Shown here piece after piece: positions 28,223 to 36,837 of a stretch of DNA of 64,000 nt (its first letter is position 1; each line of letters starts with the position of its first letter). The notes beneath the pieces are model-generated. The model was not told the origin of the DNA. It was given only the letters and a program-made list of their open reading frames with translations, and did not search any database. The stretch comes from Mesobacillus maritimus. Lineage in GTDB: Bacteria; Bacillota; Bacilli; Bacillales; Cytobacillaceae. Position numbers and translations under genes: made by a program. The DNA lies in assembly GCF_019749255.1 (NCBI RefSeq), contig NZ_JACWFH010000009.1, positions 186,001-250,000 on the forward strand, given 5' to 3'.

Positions 28223-28978
28223 TCAATCTGTATGTATCTTTTTACTAACTAAGTAATTCATCGCTTGTTTTACAGTGTTAAAGGTTATTGCATTAACATG
28301 AATCCCTTGATTTACCATCATTTTAACTAAACTTACGGAGAAACCAGTATAAATCACTTCAGCACCCAATAACCTCAGTGCACTTGCAAGAGAATTGATT
28401 TCATTTAATACAAATCCCTCATCTACCTCTGTCATCCCAGTAAAATCAATCAGTACATACTCTGCACTCTTTTCTGATGCCATTTGCAAGGTCTTATCCC
28501 TCATTTTCCCTATGCGATGCTCTGTTAAAACCCCAGTTATTGGGATTAAGAGAACATGGTCCAAATGCATTTCGATGATTGGGGTATACATACCCTCCAT
28601 GATTGCCTGAGTCTCTTCATATTCTGTAACGTCCTTCCAGGTCAAAACATATCCAATTCTTTTCCCATAACGCTCCATCGGACTGATCACAATATTGGCG
28701 CGGAACGTATTAAAAAGATTTATTTTCGTGCTATAAGGAAACGGGCCATCTTGCATAATCCCAATTTGCTTCTTCGCCTCATTGTGATGAAATTCACTAA
28801 TGTTACGACCATATAGGTCTTCTTTCCTACCGACCTCAATATAAGGCCCTATTTTCTTTATTAGTTCATCAGCATAGTTATTCGCCCATACAATGTCAAA
28901 ATTTGTATCTACTACAAATATATTTTCTCCTATTGCATTCAAGCTCTGAATAGTTTCATTGGAATCAAAGAAGTTCAT
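28223..28978 (-). CDS. PAS-STAS domain protein (RsbR-like stress sensor)
   Basis: 251 residues. An N-terminal PAS domain (about 10-120; SLNAIGENIFVVDTNFDIVWAN) precedes a C-terminal STAS domain (about 130-245). The STAS part carries the RsbR-like IPITGVLTEHRIGKM and LIDFTGMTEVDEGF, the latter including the conserved Thr that RsbT phosphorylates in RsbRA. RsbR proteins form stressosomes that gate SigB; in those the N-terminal domain is usually globin-like or LOV. No rsbS, rsbT or sigB genes are nearby. It is flanked by redox genes. The ligand of the PAS domain is unknown; no LOV cysteine motif was seen. Confidence 0.8.
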   Translation of the reverse strand: MNFFDSNETIQSLNAIGENIFVVDTNFDIVWANNYADELIKKIGPYIEVGRKEDLYGRNISEFHHNEAKKQIGIMQDGPFPYSTKINLFNTFRANIVISPMERYGKRIGYVLTWKDVTEYEETQAIMEGMYTPIIEMHLDHVLLIPITGVLTEHRIGKMRDKTLQMASEKSAEYVLIDFTGMTEVDEGFVLNEINSLASALRLLGAEVIYTGFSVSLVKMMVNQGIHVNAITFNTVKQAMNYLVSKKIHTD

Positions 28979-29129
28979 CTCTATTGCCTCTCCCTTTTAA
29001 AAACGATATTCTATTTTCCATTCTCTATTAGCCAAGATGCCATTTATCCTAATTATACAGTTTATAGTCATTTATTTTAAGAAACTTTTTACCTATTTGC
29101 AATTATATAAATATTTACGCCCTTACAAG

Positions 29130-29162
29130 AATAAAAAAACACCCACGATGTTGTGGATGCCT
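29130..29162 (-). terminator. Terminator of the FMN reductase gene
   Basis: On the minus strand GCATCCAC and GTGGGTGT arms with a short loop are followed by seven T. Confidence 0.8.
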
Positions 29163-29174
29163 CTCATCATTCTA

Positions 29175-29711
29175 TTATCGAATTGTTTTTAGTGCGGTGC
29201 TCCAAGTAACAACCTCTTCAAGCATGCTAGTAACGTTATCAAGGTGTAATTCCTGTGGTTTGAACTCTGACATATTCTCAAAGTCTGTAAACAATGACAA
29301 GGTTGGATGTGTGCGAACATCGGCAACTTTAATTTCTGCGAGAATTCCACGTAAGTGTTCCGCAGCGCGTGCTCCACCAGTTGATCCGTAACTAACAATT
29401 CCAGCTGCTTTGTTGTACCATGCTTCACGAGCAAAATCGATTGCATTTTTCAAGGCCCCTGTAATACTGTGGTTGTATTCTTGAACAACAAAAACAAAAC
29501 CATCTAGACTTGCAAGTTTTTCATTCCAAGCCGCGATACCAGGTTCAGTACCATCCGTAGTTCCTAAAAATGGAAGTTGATAGTCAGCGATGTCTACGAT
29601 TTCAAACTCTGCATCTGTACGCTGATCTGCAATTCCTTTTACCCATTCCCCAACTTGTGGGCTAACACGCCCTTGACGAGTACTCCCTAAAATAATTCCT
29701 ATTTTTAACAT
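29175..29711 (-). CDS. NADPH-dependent FMN reductase
   Basis: A 178-residue flavodoxin-like reductase. The FMN-phosphate loop is GSTRQGR (9-15), the central PFLGTTDGTEPG loop and VVQEYNHSITGALKNAIDF are typical, and SYGSTGGARAAEHLR closes the flavin site. Homologues reduce azo dyes, quinones or chromate; YhdA/AzoR-type function is plausible and unproved. It has its own terminator and is the outermost gene of the redox block, before minJ. Confidence 0.88.
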   Translation of the reverse strand: MLKIGIILGSTRQGRVSPQVGEWVKGIADQRTDAEFEIVDIADYQLPFLGTTDGTEPGIAAWNEKLASLDGFVFVVQEYNHSITGALKNAIDFAREAWYNKAAGIVSYGSTGGARAAEHLRGILAEIKVADVRTHPTLSLFTDFENMSEFKPQELHLDNVTSMLEEVVTWSTALKTIR

Positions 29712-30089
29712 ACCATATTCCCCCTATATCTTTGATTAAAAATATTTTAAATCGAGATATTTAGCTAAATGTTTGACTTTATTCAACATACGTACTAACC
29801 GGTACATATGTATCTTCAAAGAATAAAAAATCTCGAATTCAAAGTAATTGTAACCGACAAACATCCTCCCTGTCAAAGAAGAAGATTGTGAGCTTAACAA
29901 AAGGTGGATGTATCTATTAAATGGAATAAAAAACGCAGAATTTTCATTATTGTAATTCATCAGAAAGGTTCTAAAATCAGCGTGCCCCTGCTCTTCAAAA
30001 AGCAACGAAGCTTGATAAAAGGGCTTAAAAAAAAGAAAGGTTCCTGTTTTATCAGTGAACCTTTCTTTACTTAAAATTTCTTTCAAACA
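29712..30089. other. Gap downstream of minJ
   Basis: A 116-codon open frame on the minus strand begins at a TTG without ribosome binding site and runs through the minJ terminator, so it is not taken as a gene. Apart from the terminator at 30026-30070 and the FMN reductase upstream region, nothing was recognised. Confidence 0.6.
30026..30070 (-). terminator. Terminator of minJ
   Basis: On the minus strand AAAGAAAGGTTC pairs perfectly with GAACCTTTCTTT and is followed by eight T, 20 bp after the stop codon. Confidence 0.85.
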
Positions 30090-31283
30090 CTAAACCGCGG
30101 CACTATCCCATTTCTTTTCATCCTGAACAAAAAGGATGCCTAGTTGGTGATGGTCACCTTCATATAACGCACGCTGTACGAAGCGGATTTGACCCTTTGT
30201 ATCAAGAACCTCAAGCTTACAGTGGGCTGCATTGCGTTGAATCGCTTCATAAAAGCTTTTTTCGTCCTTCACTTGAATGCCGTTCACTTTTGTTACGAGC
30301 TCCCCAACCTGCAGATCCATTTTTGCTGCAGGCGACCCCGGAATAACCCCAAGAATCATTACCCCTTGATTCTGTTTAGAGAAATAAAAAGGTCGGTTTT
30401 CATCCCGAACTCTCTGAACCAGATAAATCAATTCTCTACCAACCATGGCAAGTGCAACTGCCGCAATGGAGGCAACTGGGAACCAATATCCTACAACAGC
30501 AACAGCCAAAACGAGAACTCCTAGTCCTAGTACCCGTCCTCCATGCATACGAATGGCTTCCTTTGGTAACTTTCCTTGAATCTGTTGCTGGATTCCCACC
30601 GCAAAAGGCACAAGCATCAGAGAATACAACTGATTCCCCATTTCAAAAACTGGCCACCAAGAAAACGGCGGTTCTAACACTTCACCTGGAATCAATAGAA
30701 AAACGGGAAGCATCCATAGTCGTTTAACCTCATGAACACCAACGGTTTGTCCACGACGACTCTTGGTAAGTTTTGGCGATGATCCTTTTACACCATTCGT
30801 TCGAATTAAGATTCCCTCACCAATCACAAGGAGAGCTAAGAGAATCGCAACAGATGGGTAAATTTGATCCTCGATAGACTCAAAGTACTTTCCGATTACT
30901 GGTATTCCCCAATCTTGTCCCGCGGTAAAAATAAGAACAAAAAACGCGCTCCCCACCGCGTAAACTGGAGATAACAGTCTCGCTCTGACAGGTATGCTTA
31001 GTAATAGCGTCATAACGCCGATGACGATAACTAACGCAAATGGAATAACCAGTCCCGATACAATCGTGATGACAGAAAGAACTAACCCAATGATTAGTCC
31101 AGTGGGCAGTAACTGCCGCAATTCAAAAAAGGCATCCTCTGCTCGAGTATGAAAGTTCTGCCGCTCACGTTTTACTCGAGACACTCCTAAATACGCTGCA
31201 ATAAAAAAGAAATAATAGAACAAAGGGTGAAGCAATAACTTCCCTGTTCCTTTTAGCAACTCCATTAACCAAACGAACGTCAC
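30090..31283 (-). CDS. minJ: Division-site topology protein MinJ (PDZ membrane protein)
   Basis: 397 residues, the length of B. subtilis MinJ, which bridges DivIVA to MinD at the poles and septa. There are several hydrophobic segments in the first 280 residues, followed by a PDZ domain (about 300-385; QGVMILGVIPGSPAAKMDLQ, then VGELVTKVNGIQVKDEKSFYEAI). The start is a GTG at 31283; an internal ATG seven codons in is an alternative, and neither has a strong ribosome binding site. Its neighbour ctpB upstream is as in B. subtilis. The swrA gene, which follows minJ in B. subtilis, is not here. Confidence 0.88.
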   Translation of the reverse strand: MTFVWLMELLKGTGKLLLHPLFYYFFFIAAYLGVSRVKRERQNFHTRAEDAFFELRQLLPTGLIIGLVLSVITIVSGLVIPFALVIVIGVMTLLLSIPVRARLLSPVYAVGSAFFVLIFTAGQDWGIPVIGKYFESIEDQIYPSVAILLALLVIGEGILIRTNGVKGSSPKLTKSRRGQTVGVHEVKRLWMLPVFLLIPGEVLEPPFSWWPVFEMGNQLYSLMLVPFAVGIQQQIQGKLPKEAIRMHGGRVLGLGVLVLAVAVVGYWFPVASIAAVALAMVGRELIYLVQRVRDENRPFYFSKQNQGVMILGVIPGSPAAKMDLQVGELVTKVNGIQVKDEKSFYEAIQRNAAHCKLEVLDTKGQIRFVQRALYEGDHHQLGILFVQDEKKWDSAAV

Positions 31284-31658
31284 CCAATGTCACCAGCCTT
31301 TATTGTAAAAATATTATGTTCATTGTTATAGTCAGTTAACTCTATTTTATCAAAACTTCCGGTTAAAACATATTACTAGTTTTGGAAAATCCTATAGTTG
31401 TGACCTTTGGAGTAGATTAAGATTGTTGAAACTTTACATATATTCTACCTTGTTGCGAAAGTCGGGGGTTTTATAGCATAAATTTGATGAAAACGTAGCG
31501 TTGCGTAAAAGAAACTAGGTAATTCGTAAACTTTTCACCATCCGACTGGGCCTCCTAGGTAGATTTTCAGGACTCCAATTACACAAAAAAACAAACCAGT
31601 CCATCTTTGGACTGGTCACAATCATTTAAAAGCGGTGCTTTTTCCTACGAGCATAATG
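31284..31658. other. Gap between ctpB and minJ
   Basis: Holds the ctpB terminator (31584-31618) and the upstream region of minJ. No clear promoter pair or other structure was identified in the remaining 300 bp. Confidence 0.5.
31584..31618 (-). terminator. Terminator of ctpB
   Basis: On the minus strand GACCAGTCC and GGACTGGTT arms around a 6-base loop with T-rich tail. Confidence 0.8.
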
Positions 31659-33107
31659 CTATTGCACTAAAAGCTTTATTGCTGTTCGCAGCTGGGCGTC
31701 GTTCTCTTCTTTTTTCATTTCTTCACGAGCTGCTTCTTCGAGTGCCGTGGCGGTTTTAGCATCGATCACGCCAGTTACGTCCATATCCTTTTTACGCTGG
31801 AAGGCTTTTACGGCCATTTTCGTTTTCTCATTAAAATAGCCATCTGTTCGTCCCGGGACATAGCCGATCCCTTCCAAAATTTCCTGCGCATTTCTCACTT
31901 GCTCGTTATTCATATCGAGTTTTAATGGCTGCTCAATTTGGATTGGATGCGTGTGATAGATCATTGGTTGCTCAACCGGCACAGTTGGCTCAATCCCATT
32001 TTGATGAATCCAATTTCCATCTGGGGTTAACCATTTAAATAAAGTCAGCTTAATATTACTGCCATCCCCCATTGGCACTGCCTGCTGAACTGTGCCTTTG
32101 CCAAAGGTTTTCTCCCCAACCACAGGATAGTCGCCAGCCTCTTTTAATGCGCCAGCCAATATCTCGGATGCAGATGCACTGCCCTTATCGGTTAGGACGA
32201 CAATTGGATAACTCTTCTTTTTCTTTAGTGATGAGAAGTATCGAGTTTTCTCTCCATCTCGTTCCTCAATTTGATAAAGTGGCTTTTCATCAGGAACCAA
32301 TTCTTTCAATATTTCTTGTACACTTGATAGAAAACCACCTGGGTTTCCACGCACATCAATAATAAGCCCTTCCATTTTTTGTTTCTCAAGCTTTTCTAGC
32401 TCGTCGTGAAACTCTTTTGCTGTATCTTCAGAAAAAGAAGTGATTTCCAAATACCCGATATTTTCACCCGTTTGCTGTTTCATGTCAGCATGGACGGTTA
32501 TTTGTGGAATTTCATCTCTTTTCACTTTAATGCTTAAAGGTTCTTTCAATCCTTGACGTTGAATTTCAAGTTGGACGGTAGTCCCTTTTTCCCCTCTAAT
32601 CTTCATTGTTGCTTCATATAGATCCAGTCCTTCAACGCTCTCTCCGTCCACTTTGAGGATTTGGTCATTTGGTTTTAATCCAGCTTTTTCTGCTGGAGAA
32701 TCCTTAAATGGAGAGACAATCACAATTTTATTCTCAACCATGCTCACCTCAGCACCGATTCCCTCAAATGAGGATTCTAACGTTTCATTGAACTGTCTAG
32801 CTGTTTCAGCATTCATATAAACCGAATAAGGATCCTCGAGGGTGGTGAGCATTCCCTGGATTGCCCCTTCTATCAACTTTTCCTGCTCTACTTTTTCAAC
32901 ATAGCTACTTAAAATTAGACTGTAAGCCTGCTCCACTTTTTCAAGACCTTCGGTACTAATCGCTTGTGGCTGTTCTCCATCCGAGCTTTCTAATCCTATT
33001 CCAATATTATGTTCAGTCGCCCCTACCCATTGAATTCCGGCATACGTTCCTCCTGCACCTATCAGCAAGGACCCTGTCATTAATAGCGCGATCCACTTTC
33101 GTTTCAT
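31659..33107 (-). CDS. ctpB: Carboxy-terminal processing protease CtpB (S41)
   Basis: A secreted or membrane-anchored serine protease that in B. subtilis sporulation cleaves SpoIVFA in the intermembrane space and thereby triggers SigK maturation. 482 residues: N-terminal membrane anchor (5-25), PDZ domain about 110-190 (FEGIGAEVSM, then SPAEKAGLKPNDQILKVDG), S41 protease with Ser312 (GSASASEIL), Lys337 and Gln341 (FGKGTVQQ), and a C-terminal peptidoglycan-binding_1 domain (about 405-465). Spacing Ser-Lys of 25 residues equals that of the family. GAGGGGG precedes the ATG. Confidence 0.92.
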   Translation of the reverse strand: MKRKWIALLMTGSLLIGAGGTYAGIQWVGATEHNIGIGLESSDGEQPQAISTEGLEKVEQAYSLILSSYVEKVEQEKLIEGAIQGMLTTLEDPYSVYMNAETARQFNETLESSFEGIGAEVSMVENKIVIVSPFKDSPAEKAGLKPNDQILKVDGESVEGLDLYEATMKIRGEKGTTVQLEIQRQGLKEPLSIKVKRDEIPQITVHADMKQQTGENIGYLEITSFSEDTAKEFHDELEKLEKQKMEGLIIDVRGNPGGFLSSVQEILKELVPDEKPLYQIEERDGEKTRYFSSLKKKKSYPIVVLTDKGSASASEILAGALKEAGDYPVVGEKTFGKGTVQQAVPMGDGSNIKLTLFKWLTPDGNWIHQNGIEPTVPVEQPMIYHTHPIQIEQPLKLDMNNEQVRNAQEILEGIGYVPGRTDGYFNEKTKMAVKAFQRKKDMDVTGVIDAKTATALEEAAREEMKKEENDAQLRTAIKLLVQ

Positions 33108-33296
33108 TTTCGTCCCCCTCGCCTCTTTGCCCTAACTTTTTCTATTGGACTTGCTTCCCATTATATGATGACATAGGACGAGTTATGAAGCATTAATTAT
33201 GGACAAGTTGACTGGGTATTCTATTCCCCTGCTTTAAAGCCCTTCTAGCTAATAGGTGGAATCGGTGTATTTCGCAAGTATTATCCCTTAAATGTG

Positions 33297-33303
33297 CATA
33301 CTA
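33297..33303 (+). promoter_or_regulatory. SigG-like -10 element before the SASP gene
   Basis: CATACTA matches the SigG -10 consensus, 24 bp before the SASP ATG, giving a leader of about 18 bases with AGGAGG. The -35 is weak. Confidence 0.5.
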
Positions 33304-33327
33304 AGGAAAACTACAGGAGGAATGGAT

Positions 33328-33606
33328 ATGGCGAGAAGAAATCGACGACCACTTATTCCAGAGGCTCGAGAGGCATTAAACAAATTAAAAGTAGATGTAA
33401 TGAAAAAGAAAGGTTATCAGGTAAATCAGGATCAACCAGATGATGTGAAATACGAGGTAGCAAATGAAGTCAACGTCCCCCTCCAGCACGGTTACAATGG
33501 CAAACTCACCTCTGAAGAAGCTGGGAAGGTCGGTGGCCAAATCGGCGGGAACATGGTAAAGGAATTAGTCCGAATGGCACAAGAGCAAATGAAAAAAAAG
33601 CCTTAA
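33328..33606 (+). CDS. Alpha/beta-type small acid-soluble spore protein
   Basis: A 92-residue SASP that coats spore DNA and is degraded by the GPR protease at germination. The two conserved blocks are present: KYEVANEVNVPL, which contains the GPR cleavage region, and NGKLTSEEAGKVGGQIGGNMVKELVRMAQEQ at the C terminus. The N terminus (MARRNRRPLIPEAREALNKLK) is more basic than in SspA/B. The ATG at 33328 is chosen because AGGAGG is 7 bases before it; earlier in-frame ATGs lie in the promoter. Specific SASP number cannot be assigned. Confidence 0.92.
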   Translation: MARRNRRPLIPEAREALNKLKVDVMKKKGYQVNQDQPDDVKYEVANEVNVPLQHGYNGKLTSEEAGKVGGQIGGNMVKELVRMAQEQMKKKP

Positions 33607-33650
33607 GAAAAGGGTGCATGCAAATGTGCCCTTTTCTTAAGATTTTTTTC
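33602..33650 (+). terminator. Strong terminator of the SASP gene
   Basis: A near-perfect hairpin of about 17 bp (CTTAAGAAAAGGG and CCCTTTTCTTAAG outer arms) followed by seven T, overlapping the stop codon. Confidence 0.9.
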
Positions 33651-34048
33651 CAAACTTTGGTGCTTTTGAAGATACTTAACTCTACATTTTTTGTTTATGG
33701 CTTTTAATCATGAAAAATGAATTTGTAATAGATTTAACCCCCTATACTTATCTGTTCATACGCTAATGAATTCGCTACTTGATATCGGCAACACTCTTCA
33801 CGAACAGCACTTTTCATCAACAGAATATTTACTAAATTCCCCTCCCACTAAGCATCCTTGTCCAAGCAAATACATATAAAAATTCATATACATATATAGT
33901 AACTTCTATCCGTTTTTTAGGGATGGTGAAGTTTACAATACCTGTAGAAGTTAATTAAAGTCGGTTAAGCACGAATGGTGTTTTTATTAGAGGGCATGGT
34001 ATCTCCTTAAAATATCAGTCATTTAAATTCCGATGGGAGGTGAGAATG
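33651..34048. other. Gap upstream of the holin-like gene
   Basis: About 400 bp, AT-rich, with no gene. The holin-like gene is preceded by GGGAGG, but no confident promoter could be named. Confidence 0.5.
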
Positions 34049-34411
34049 ATGGAATTGTTACTAGAATTCCTCAATCAAAATTATTATATGATGGTGCCAG
34101 CTCTATGGGTAATCGGTTACGGTTTAAAACATACACCAAAGATTCCAGATTGGACAATCCTCTGGATTTTATTAGTAATCTCTATTAGCTTTGGAAGCAT
34201 TGCTTTTGGTTTTTCTACAGAAGGAATAATAAACGGAGTCATAGCAGCGGGTGTTGCCGTACTGGGACATCAAATGCTTAAACAAACCGTTCGATCTAGA
34301 AGAAAAAACAAATTAAAAGTTGAGAAGAAAATAGAGAAAGATGGGAAGAATCCAAAAGTATATAAAGAAAAATTAACCATTGAAAAAGAGGAAGACGACC
34401 ACCCTTGTTAA
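34049..34411 (+). CDS. Phage-holin family 5 protein (holin-like), isolated
   Basis: About 120 residues. Three hydrophobic segments (MMVPALWVIGYGLKH, TILWILLVISISFGSIAFGF, IINGVIAAGVAVLGHQMLKQ) are followed by a long basic-acidic tail rich in Lys and Glu. The pattern resembles Phage_holin_5_2. GGAGG is 8 bases before the ATG at 34049; an ATG directly before it (34046) is an alternative. No lysin or phage genes adjoin it; it lies between the SASP gene and the LytM peptidase gene. Role unknown. Confidence 0.65.
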   Translation: MELLLEFLNQNYYMMVPALWVIGYGLKHTPKIPDWTILWILLVISISFGSIAFGFSTEGIINGVIAAGVAVLGHQMLKQTVRSRRKNKLKVEKKIEKDGKNPKVYKEKLTIEKEEDDHPC

Positions 34412-34482
34412 GTACAACCCTGGTGAAACGTTGCGGTCTTGAGATAGCATAAACAAGTTTATCCACAGTACTTTAGGGAAAG

Positions 34483-34513
34483 AGAAAAAGGAGAGACATA
34501 CGTCTCTCCTTAC
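34483..34513 (-). terminator. Terminator of the LytM peptidase gene / ftsEX operon
   Basis: On the minus strand GGAGAGAC and GTCTCTCC arms with a 4-base loop and TTTTTC, just after the stop codon. Confidence 0.85.
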
Positions 34514-34519
34514 ATGTTA

Positions 34520-35839
34520 TTAAGGTAAATAAGATAAAGGGTTAACAGCGTTTGACTTCGACCCATTCCATTTACCTTTATGAAGTTCAAAATGCAAGTG
34601 TTGGCCAAAGGATTGTCCAGTATTACCCATTGTACCGATTCGTTGGCCTTTTTTTACGACAGCCCCACTACCAACTGATCGGCTGCTCATATGAGCGTAT
34701 ACGGTCGTATAGACTTGTCCATTAATACTATGTGAGACAAAGATGGCATTCCCATAGCTTGAAGAGTAATAAGAACGAATAACGACACCATCTGCAGCGG
34801 CAACAATCGGAACATTTGGACCTCCTTTCGCTATATCAACTCCATGATGATTTGATCTTGATCCACGGAAACCAGATGAAACCACCCCAGAAGCTGGCCA
34901 TGTAAAGGAGCCACTAGAAACAGCTGGCAGGGATGCTGCTTGAACTGTGTTAGAGCCTCCGCCATTGCTTTTTTGCGTAGAGGCACTACTAGTACTAGCA
35001 GAAGCTGCTGCGGCAGCTGCAGCCTCTGCTGCTCTTTGTTTTTCAAGTTCAGCCTGGCGTGATTGTTCGAGATTAATCGCTCTTTGAATCGCGGCAGCTT
35101 GAGACGCCAAGACAGCATTTTCCTCTTCGGCAGCAATCATCTCTGCATGCATTTGTTCTTCTTCATGCTGAAGAGATTGCATTAACTTTGCTTTTTCTTC
35201 GCGCTGACTGTCAAGGGTTGCTTTTAACGTTTCAAGTTCTGCCTTCATTTTCTTTAAGTCCGCAAGCTTTTGTTCAACTTCTTTTTGCTTTGTTTCATAA
35301 TCTGTTTTATCCTTTTGGTGCTGATCGAGGATATCCTTATCCGCTTGTACCAGTGTTGCAACCGCACCTACGCGGTCAATAAAATCACTAAAGCTTTGAG
35401 CTCCGAAAAGAACATCTAAATAACTGATGTTCCCGCCACTTTCCTGATAGGAAGCTGCGCGTTCTTTTAACAACTCATTTCTTTTTTCAATCCGCTCGAT
35501 TATGATGGCAATTTCTGCTTTTAAATCCTTTATTTCTTTCTGAGTTTGTTCAATTTGAGCATTCTTCTCTTCCAGCTTCGTTGTTGCATCTTCAACTGCA
35601 AGATCTAGTCTTTTAATCTCAGCATCAACAGAAGCCTTTTCGCTTTTAATTTCATTTATCTTTGATTCTTTTTCTTTTATCTCTGAGTTTAAGCTTGAAC
35701 GCTCTTTATTAATTTCTTCTTGGTTTTGTTTTAGTTTAGATATGTCTTCTGCACTTGCTCGATTCACCATCACCGGGCTGAGCAGAGAGCTCAAACTTAA
35801 TGTACTAACGATTGCTAGTGAGAGTAATTGCTTTTTCAC
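34520..35839 (-). CDS. Murein hydrolase/activator with coiled coil and LytM (M23) domain
   Basis: 439 residues. A signal peptide (1-30, SPVMVNRASA) is followed by two long coiled-coil stretches (about 31-125 and 170-275) with a PcsB/CwlO-N-like segment between (ESGGNISYLDVLFGAQSFSDFIDRV). An Ala/Ser linker (276-310) leads to an M23 domain (about 315-439) with zinc ligands H331, D335 (HHGVD) and H416 (HLHFE); H414 is also conserved. All ligands are intact, so it is probably an active endopeptidase rather than a pure activator. It lies directly after ftsX, which suggests control by FtsEX through the coiled coil, as known for PcsB, EnvC and CwlO. Confidence 0.88.
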   Translation of the reverse strand: MKKQLLSLAIVSTLSLSSLLSPVMVNRASAEDISKLKQNQEEINKERSSLNSEIKEKESKINEIKSEKASVDAEIKRLDLAVEDATTKLEEKNAQIEQTQKEIKDLKAEIAIIIERIEKRNELLKERAASYQESGGNISYLDVLFGAQSFSDFIDRVGAVATLVQADKDILDQHQKDKTDYETKQKEVEQKLADLKKMKAELETLKATLDSQREEKAKLMQSLQHEEEQMHAEMIAAEEENAVLASQAAAIQRAINLEQSRQAELEKQRAAEAAAAAAASASTSSASTQKSNGGGSNTVQAASLPAVSSGSFTWPASGVVSSGFRGSRSNHHGVDIAKGGPNVPIVAAADGVVIRSYYSSSYGNAIFVSHSINGQVYTTVYAHMSSRSVGSGAVVKKGQRIGTMGNTGQSFGQHLHFELHKGKWNGSKSNAVNPLSYLP

Positions 35840-35940
35840 TTTTGTTGTACCCCTCTCATCTCTCTATATTTTACCTTCTCTTCTCTCTATGATTCTAGTG
35901 TTATGTAAAAGTAGAAAGGGCACACCCCTTCTACTAATAT

Positions 35941-36837
35941 TTACACCTTTAAAAATTTCCGAACAGACATCAAACTTCCCCATATTCCAATCGCTGCTCC
36001 CATCAAAATTAAGATGGCCGATAATTGATAAACAAATGGGTTAAATTCAAGTAGTTTAATAAAATTATTATCTGCCAGTTTCGACTGTACTAAGTCAAAC
36101 AAATAATAATAAGCTGCCGATACTGCTGCGATAGGAATAATTGCACCGAGTATCCCTAGCCATAGACCTTCTAAAAAGAACGGCCAGCGAATAAAGGAAT
36201 TCGTTGCTCCTACAAGTCTCATAATTTCAATTTCCCGTCTTCGAGCCATAATTGTAATCTTAATGGTGTTGGAGATGAGGAACATGGCCGTAAATAACAA
36301 ACCAATGATTAAGATCAATCCAACATTACGACTTATATCAATGAATTTAAATAGTGACTCAACTGTTCCTTGTCCATATTTAACACTGGAAACATAATTT
36401 AACTGTTCAATCTCTTTTGCCGCCTTCATAGTATCGGCTGGATTCTTCGTCTTTACGATGAACACATCTTTTAAAGGGTTTTCCTGTTCAACAAGCTTAA
36501 ATGCTTCTCCTTCATCTCCAAAGCTGTCAATTAAACTATTAAGCTCTTCTTCCTTTGGAGAGTATTGGATACTACCGATTGCTGACATTCCTTTAATTTC
36601 TTGTTCTAATGAATCTTTATCCTGCTGGTTGGCTGCAACATCAATATGGACACGAATTTCAACATCCTCTTCAATTGACGTAGCCACGCTATTCAAATTC
36701 ATCATAATGACGAAAAAGACACCGACTAATAATAAGGTCACCGTCACAGAGCTGATAGACGCCAGCGTCATCCAGCTGTTTCGGACTAGACTCTTAAAGC
36801 TTTCTTTAACATGGCGGCGGAATGTTCTAGCCTTCAT
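35941..36837 (-). CDS. ftsX: Cell-division ABC transporter-like permease FtsX
   Basis: 298 residues with four membrane segments and a large outer loop between TM1 and TM2 (about 50-165) that contacts wall hydrolases. The start MKARTFRRHVKESFKSL at 36837 is chosen; it overlaps ftsE by 11 bp with GGGTGAG seven bases before it. Family features are SWMTLASISSVTVTLLLVG in TM1 and ARRREIEIMRLVGATNSFIRWPFFLEG between TM2 and TM3. With FtsE it uses ATP to activate extracellular hydrolases during elongation, division or sporulation. Confidence 0.95.
   Translation of the reverse strand: MKARTFRRHVKESFKSLVRNSWMTLASISSVTVTLLLVGVFFVIMMNLNSVATSIEEDVEIRVHIDVAANQQDKDSLEQEIKGMSAIGSIQYSPKEEELNSLIDSFGDEGEAFKLVEQENPLKDVFIVKTKNPADTMKAAKEIEQLNYVSSVKYGQGTVESLFKFIDISRNVGLILIIGLLFTAMFLISNTIKITIMARRREIEIMRLVGATNSFIRWPFFLEGLWLGILGAIIPIAAVSAAYYYLFDLVQSKLADNNFIKLLEFNPFVYQLSAILILMGAAIGIWGSLMSVRKFLKV

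Noticed and set aside
29736-30086. 116-codon open frame on the minus strand after minJ
   Set aside because: Starts at a TTG without ribosome binding site and runs through the strong minJ terminator; no family resemblance.
34049-34411. Prophage remnant around the holin-like gene
   Set aside because: No integrase, structural, lysin or attachment-site sequence nearby; a single holin-family gene is not enough.
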